Assembly: GCA_002299125.1 (NCBI GenBank)
Contig: DBNU01000239.1
Coordinates: forward strand, 146 to 9,076
Origin: Proteobacteria bacterium UBA664
Lineage (GTDB): Bacteria; Pseudomonadota; Gammaproteobacteria; UBA7966
Reading direction: 5' to 3'
Length of the DNA: 8,931 bases
Shown here: positions 6,611-8,931 of the stretch, piece by piece
How the letters are laid out: each line of letters opens with the position of its first letter
How positions within the stretch are numbered: position 1 is the first letter of the stretch
Notes under the pieces: generated by a model
Databases searched by the model: none
The model's input: only the letters and a program-made list of their open reading frames with translations
What the model was told of the DNA's origin: nothing
Translations under genes and position numbers: made by a program

Positions 6611-7380
6611 CGGATGCGCCCCTCGGTGGCCAAGGCCATGGCCTCCGGGGAATCGGGGAAATTGTTGCGCAGGGCCACGGCGTAGGCGAACTCGGCGTCG
6701 CGATCACCCAAGGCCCGCTCAATGCGCACACCCAGCCAGAGCGCCTCTGCCGTGGGCGCCATAACCCCGGAAAGGCGTTGCAGGAAGGCACGGGCACGCA
6801 AGTGATCACCCTTCTCGAAATGGATGCGGCAAAGATTCAACAGGGCGGGCGGCATGCGCGGATTGGATTGCAGGGCCCGTTCGAAACGCTCGACGGCCGC
6901 CATGCGATCACTGGCCGCAAGGAGACAAAGCCCCGCGTTCGTGTGGGCGTTCTCCGGAGTGGCGTAAAGCGGATTCGCGATGGCCCGATCGAAGAGGGCC
7001 AACCCTTCCTGTACTCGACCCTGCGCGCACAGGAACTGCCCATAGTTGTTGAGGGCCCCGGATCCGTTCGGCTGCAGTTGTACCGAACGCTGGAAATGCC
7101 GGTCGGCATCCTGCTCTTGGCCCAGACGGGCGTAGAGCAAGCCGAGTGCGTCATGGGCCGGACCATATTTTTCATCGATCTGCACGGCGCGCTCCAGGCG
7201 CATCAGGGCCGTCTCGAAGTTGCCCTGGCGGAAGTACTCGATACCGAGCTGAGTGTTCAGCACGGCCATGGAATCACCCTCTTCGGCACGCGCGAGCGAG
7301 GGCCTTTCCTGCGCGCCTGTCTGACAGCCGGCGAGCAGGATCGCGAGCAGGAATATGGGCAGGGCCGGCATGGGCCTCAT
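6607..7380 (-). CDS. pilF: Type IV pilus biogenesis/stability TPR lipoprotein PilF (PilW)
   Basis: Outer-membrane pilotin lipoprotein. In Pseudomonas PilF is needed for localisation and multimerisation of the secretin PilQ, and the Neisseria homologue is named PilW. The 257-residue product begins with a lipoprotein signal peptide whose lipobox LLAGC places the lipidated cysteine at C19. Gln follows it, which favours outer-membrane sorting. From about residue 40 to 240 there are tandem TPR repeats, for example NTQLGIEYFRQGNFETAL (42-59), PAHDALGLLYARLGQEQDA (74-92), ALNNYGQFLCAQGRVQEGL (109-127) and NAHTNAGLCLLAASDRMAA (144-162), as in the known PilF fold. The ATG overlaps the rlmN stop (ATGA), with GGAGG at 7391-7395, 10 nt upstream. 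The stop overlaps the rodZ start in the same way. Placement between rlmN and rodZ matches Pseudomonas. The gene implies type IV pili in this organism, though no other pil genes lie in the window. Confidence 0.95.
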   Translation of the reverse strand: MRPMPALPIFLLAILLAGCQTGAQERPSLARAEEGDSMAVLNTQLGIEYFRQGNFETALMRLERAVQIDEKYGPAHDALGLLYARLGQEQDADRHFQRSVQLQPNGSGALNNYGQFLCAQGRVQEGLALFDRAIANPLYATPENAHTNAGLCLLAASDRMAAVERFERALQSNPRMPPALLNLCRIHFEKGDHLRARAFLQRLSGVMAPTAEALWLGVRIERALGDRDAEFAYAVALRNNFPDSPEAMALATEGRIR

Positions 7381-8552
7381 CCGGCGTGAGCCTCCGGAAA
7401 GGCCGGCGAGAGCGGCACGTCGCGGGGCACAGCCTCCGCGCGATGCCGGGCGGCACGGGCCATCACCTTGCCCACGAGTTGCCCACAGGCGGCGTCGATG
7501 TCGTCGCCGCGGGTGCGACGGGTGATGCAGATGAGGCCCAGCGCCCGCAGGACTTCCCGGAAGGCGTCGATCACCGGTGGCGGTGAGCGCCTGAAACCGG
7601 CCCCGGCGAAGGGATTGAAGGGAATCAGATTGACCTTCGCCGGCATCCCCCTGAGCAACCTGGCCAAGGCCCGGGCATGGGCCGGTGAATCATTCACGCC
7701 GTCAAGCATCACGTACTCGAAGGTAATCGAACGATGGGGGTCGAGGGTGGCGTAGCGCCGGCAGGCGGCCAGCAGTTCAGCGATGGGGTAGGTCCGGTTG
7801 ATGGGCATCAGGCGATCTCGCAGTGTGTCGTCCGTTGCGTGCAGCGACACGGCGAGGCTCACTCCCGAAAGCTCACGCAGCCGATCGATGGCCGGAACGA
7901 TCCCCGCGGTGGAGAGGGTCACCCGCTTGCGCGCCAGGCCGTAGGCGCAGTCATCCATCATCAGATCCATCGCCCGCACAACGTTGTCGAAATTCATCAG
8001 GGGCTCACCCATGCCCATCATCACCACGTTGGTGATACGCCGGTTGTCGTGCGGGTGATGTTCCAGGGCCTCGGCGGCGCGCCACACCTGGCCGATGATT
8101 TCCGCGGTGCTGAGATTGCGACTGAAGCCTTGGGTGGCCGTGGCGCAGAAGCCGCAGGCCATGGCGCAGCCCACCTGGGACGAGACACACAGCGTGCCGC
8201 GATCAGGCTCCGGGATGAAGACCGTCTCGACCCGGTTGCCCGCGTCCACCTGCATGACCCACTTGCGCGTGCCATCCGCGGAGAGGTGGTCGAGCACGAC
8301 CTCGGGTGCCCGGATCTCGGTAGCGGATTCGAGCTTGCCACGCAGGACCTTGCCGATGTTGGTCATGCCGCCATAGGCGGCGTGGCGTTCGTGGTACACC
8401 CAGCGCATGATCTGGGTAGACCGCCAGGGCTTCTCTCCCAGATCCCCCAGCAGCCGGCCAAGCCCGACGCGATCGCAGTCGAGGACATTGACCCGCGCGC
8501 CCGCAATGGCGGCTGGGTGAAGGCTGGAGGGAGAGGGCTCGGCGAGTTGCAT
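7377..8552 (-). CDS. rlmN: Dual-specificity 23S rRNA (A2503-C2) and tRNA (A37-C2) methyltransferase RlmN
   Basis: Radical-SAM enzyme that methylates C2 of A2503 in 23S rRNA and of A37 in a set of tRNAs, affecting decoding accuracy and peptidyl-transferase-targeting antibiotic responses. The 391-residue product is close to the E. coli length (384). The [4Fe-4S]/SAM motif CxxxCxxC is intact at C129, C133 and C136. The partner cysteine C356, in RGDDIDAACGQL, matches the E. coli methyl-carrying Cys355, and C122 in TLCVSSQVGC is also conserved. Other hallmarks are NVVMMGMGEPLMNFDNV (about 175-191), RVTLSTAG and VNLIPFNPF. The ATG at 8552 follows ndk by 14 nt. Only a distant GAGG (about 12 nt upstream) resembles a Shine-Dalgarno, so a downstream start is possible, but the N-terminal region aligns with the family from about residue 21. 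The stop overlaps the pilF start by 4 nt (ATGA), suggesting translational coupling. Confidence 0.98.
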   Translation of the reverse strand: MQLAEPSPSSLHPAAIAGARVNVLDCDRVGLGRLLGDLGEKPWRSTQIMRWVYHERHAAYGGMTNIGKVLRGKLESATEIRAPEVVLDHLSADGTRKWVMQVDAGNRVETVFIPEPDRGTLCVSSQVGCAMACGFCATATQGFSRNLSTAEIIGQVWRAAEALEHHPHDNRRITNVVMMGMGEPLMNFDNVVRAMDLMMDDCAYGLARKRVTLSTAGIVPAIDRLRELSGVSLAVSLHATDDTLRDRLMPINRTYPIAELLAACRRYATLDPHRSITFEYVMLDGVNDSPAHARALARLLRGMPAKVNLIPFNPFAGAGFRRSPPPVIDAFREVLRALGLICITRRTRGDDIDAACGQLVGKVMARAARHRAEAVPRDVPLSPAFPEAHAG

Positions 8553-8566
8553 CGTGATGCCGTGCC

Positions 8567-8931
8567 TCAGGCGCGCGGGCAGATCTCAAGGCCGGAGAAG
8601 AAGTAGGCGATCTCGCCCGCGGCCGTCTCTGCTCCGTCGGAGCCATGCACGGCGTTGGCGGAGATATCGGCCGCGAAGTCTGCCCGAATGGTGCCGGGTG
8701 CGGCTTCTTTCGGGTTGGTGGCCCCCATCAGTTCGCGATTCCTGAGGATGGCGTTCTCGCCCTCCAGTACCTGCACCATCACCGGCCCGCTCACCATGAA
8801 GTCGACCAGCTCACCAAAGAAGGGACGATGGCGATGCACGGCGTAGAAGCCTTCGGCCTGCGTCCGTGAAAGCTGCATCATGCGGGCGGCCACGATGCGA
8901 AGCCCCGCCTGCTCGAAGCGCGCGTAGATCT
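8567..8931 (-). CDS. ndk: Nucleoside diphosphate kinase, 5' end cut by the window edge
   Basis: Cytosolic enzyme that transfers the gamma-phosphate of ATP to nucleoside diphosphates through a phospho-histidine, balancing NTP and dNTP pools. The reading frame is open to the right edge and codes for about 121 residues ending at a TGA. The family is about 140-145 residues, so roughly the first 22 are outside the window. Visible family signatures are IYARFEQAGLRIVAARM at the truncated start, GFYAVHRHRPFF, SGPVMVQVLEGENAI, LMGATNPKEAAPGTIRADF and the active-site region NAVHGSDG, whose His is the phosphorylated residue. The C-terminus EIAYFFSGLEICPRA is also typical. A GTG at 8893 lies within the conserved fold and is not a credible start. 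The gene sits 14 nt upstream of rlmN on the same strand, the usual neighbour in Gammaproteobacteria. Any promoter for it lies outside the window. Confidence 0.97.
   Translation of the reverse strand, partial: IYARFEQAGLRIVAARMMQLSRTQAEGFYAVHRHRPFFGELVDFMVSGPVMVQVLEGENAILRNRELMGATNPKEAAPGTIRADFAADISANAVHGSDGAETAAGEIAYFFSGLEICPRA

Noticed and set aside
8567..8893. ndk as a complete 108-residue gene starting at GTG 8893
   Set aside because: Conserved NDK sequence continues in frame to the window edge, so the gene is cut by the edge rather than short.
8926..8931. AGATCT (BglII site) exactly at the right edge
   Set aside because: It might reflect a cloned fragment end, but there is no matching site at the left edge. 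A six-base site at one edge is compatible with chance.
1..8931. Mobile element, CRISPR array, phage or defence system
   Set aside because: No transposase, integrase, spaced direct repeats or target-site duplications are visible. The gene order is a conserved housekeeping cluster.

Overview
This is a GC-rich window (roughly two-thirds G+C by eye) with eight protein genes, all on the minus strand. Reading in the direction of transcription (right to left) the order is ndk (5'-truncated by the window edge), rlmN, pilF/pilW, rodZ, hisS, yfgM, bamB, der. This is the well-known conserved housekeeping cluster of Gammaproteobacteria. The type IV pilus lipoprotein gene pilF lies between rlmN and rodZ, as in Pseudomonas and other piliated lineages, rather than the pilus-less E. 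coli arrangement. The gene content, the high G+C and the third codon positions suggest a piliated, probably environmental gammaproteobacterium. I cannot name a family from the sequence.

Layout. Positions 8567-8931 hold most of ndk (nucleotide pool balance), followed after 14 nt by rlmN (rRNA and tRNA adenine methylation). rlmN, pilF and rodZ are joined by 4-base ATGA stop/start overlaps. A 73-nt gap with a nested stem-loop then leads to hisS (histidyl-tRNA synthetase). In the classical cluster ispG (gcpE) lies at this junction, and here it is absent. A 137-nt gap follows, then yfgM, bamB and der, again joined by 4-base overlaps (GTGA and ATGA). Positions 1-459, downstream of der, hold no gene I can support. 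That stretch contains a short A/T-rich patch and some small inverted repeats.

Functionally the cluster mixes translation and ribosome genes (rlmN, hisS, der) with cell-envelope genes (pilF, rodZ, yfgM, bamB). Two products are lipoproteins (PilF, BamB) and two are single-pass inner-membrane proteins (RodZ, YfgM). YfgM, a SecYEG-associated periplasmic chaperone adaptor, and BamB, of the outer-membrane protein assembly machine, are translationally coupled. The overlaps suggest co-translation within two blocks, rlmN-pilF-rodZ and yfgM-bamB-der, with hisS between two spacers that could carry regulation.

I see no mobile element, CRISPR array, tRNA, rRNA or defence system, and no evidence for a previously undescribed system. 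The points worth a second look are modest: the missing ispG and the hairpin at its expected position, a roughly 60-residue C-terminal extension of YfgM built on a 9-bp tandem repeat, a variant G4 motif in the first GTPase domain of Der, and inverted repeats in the spacer downstream of der.
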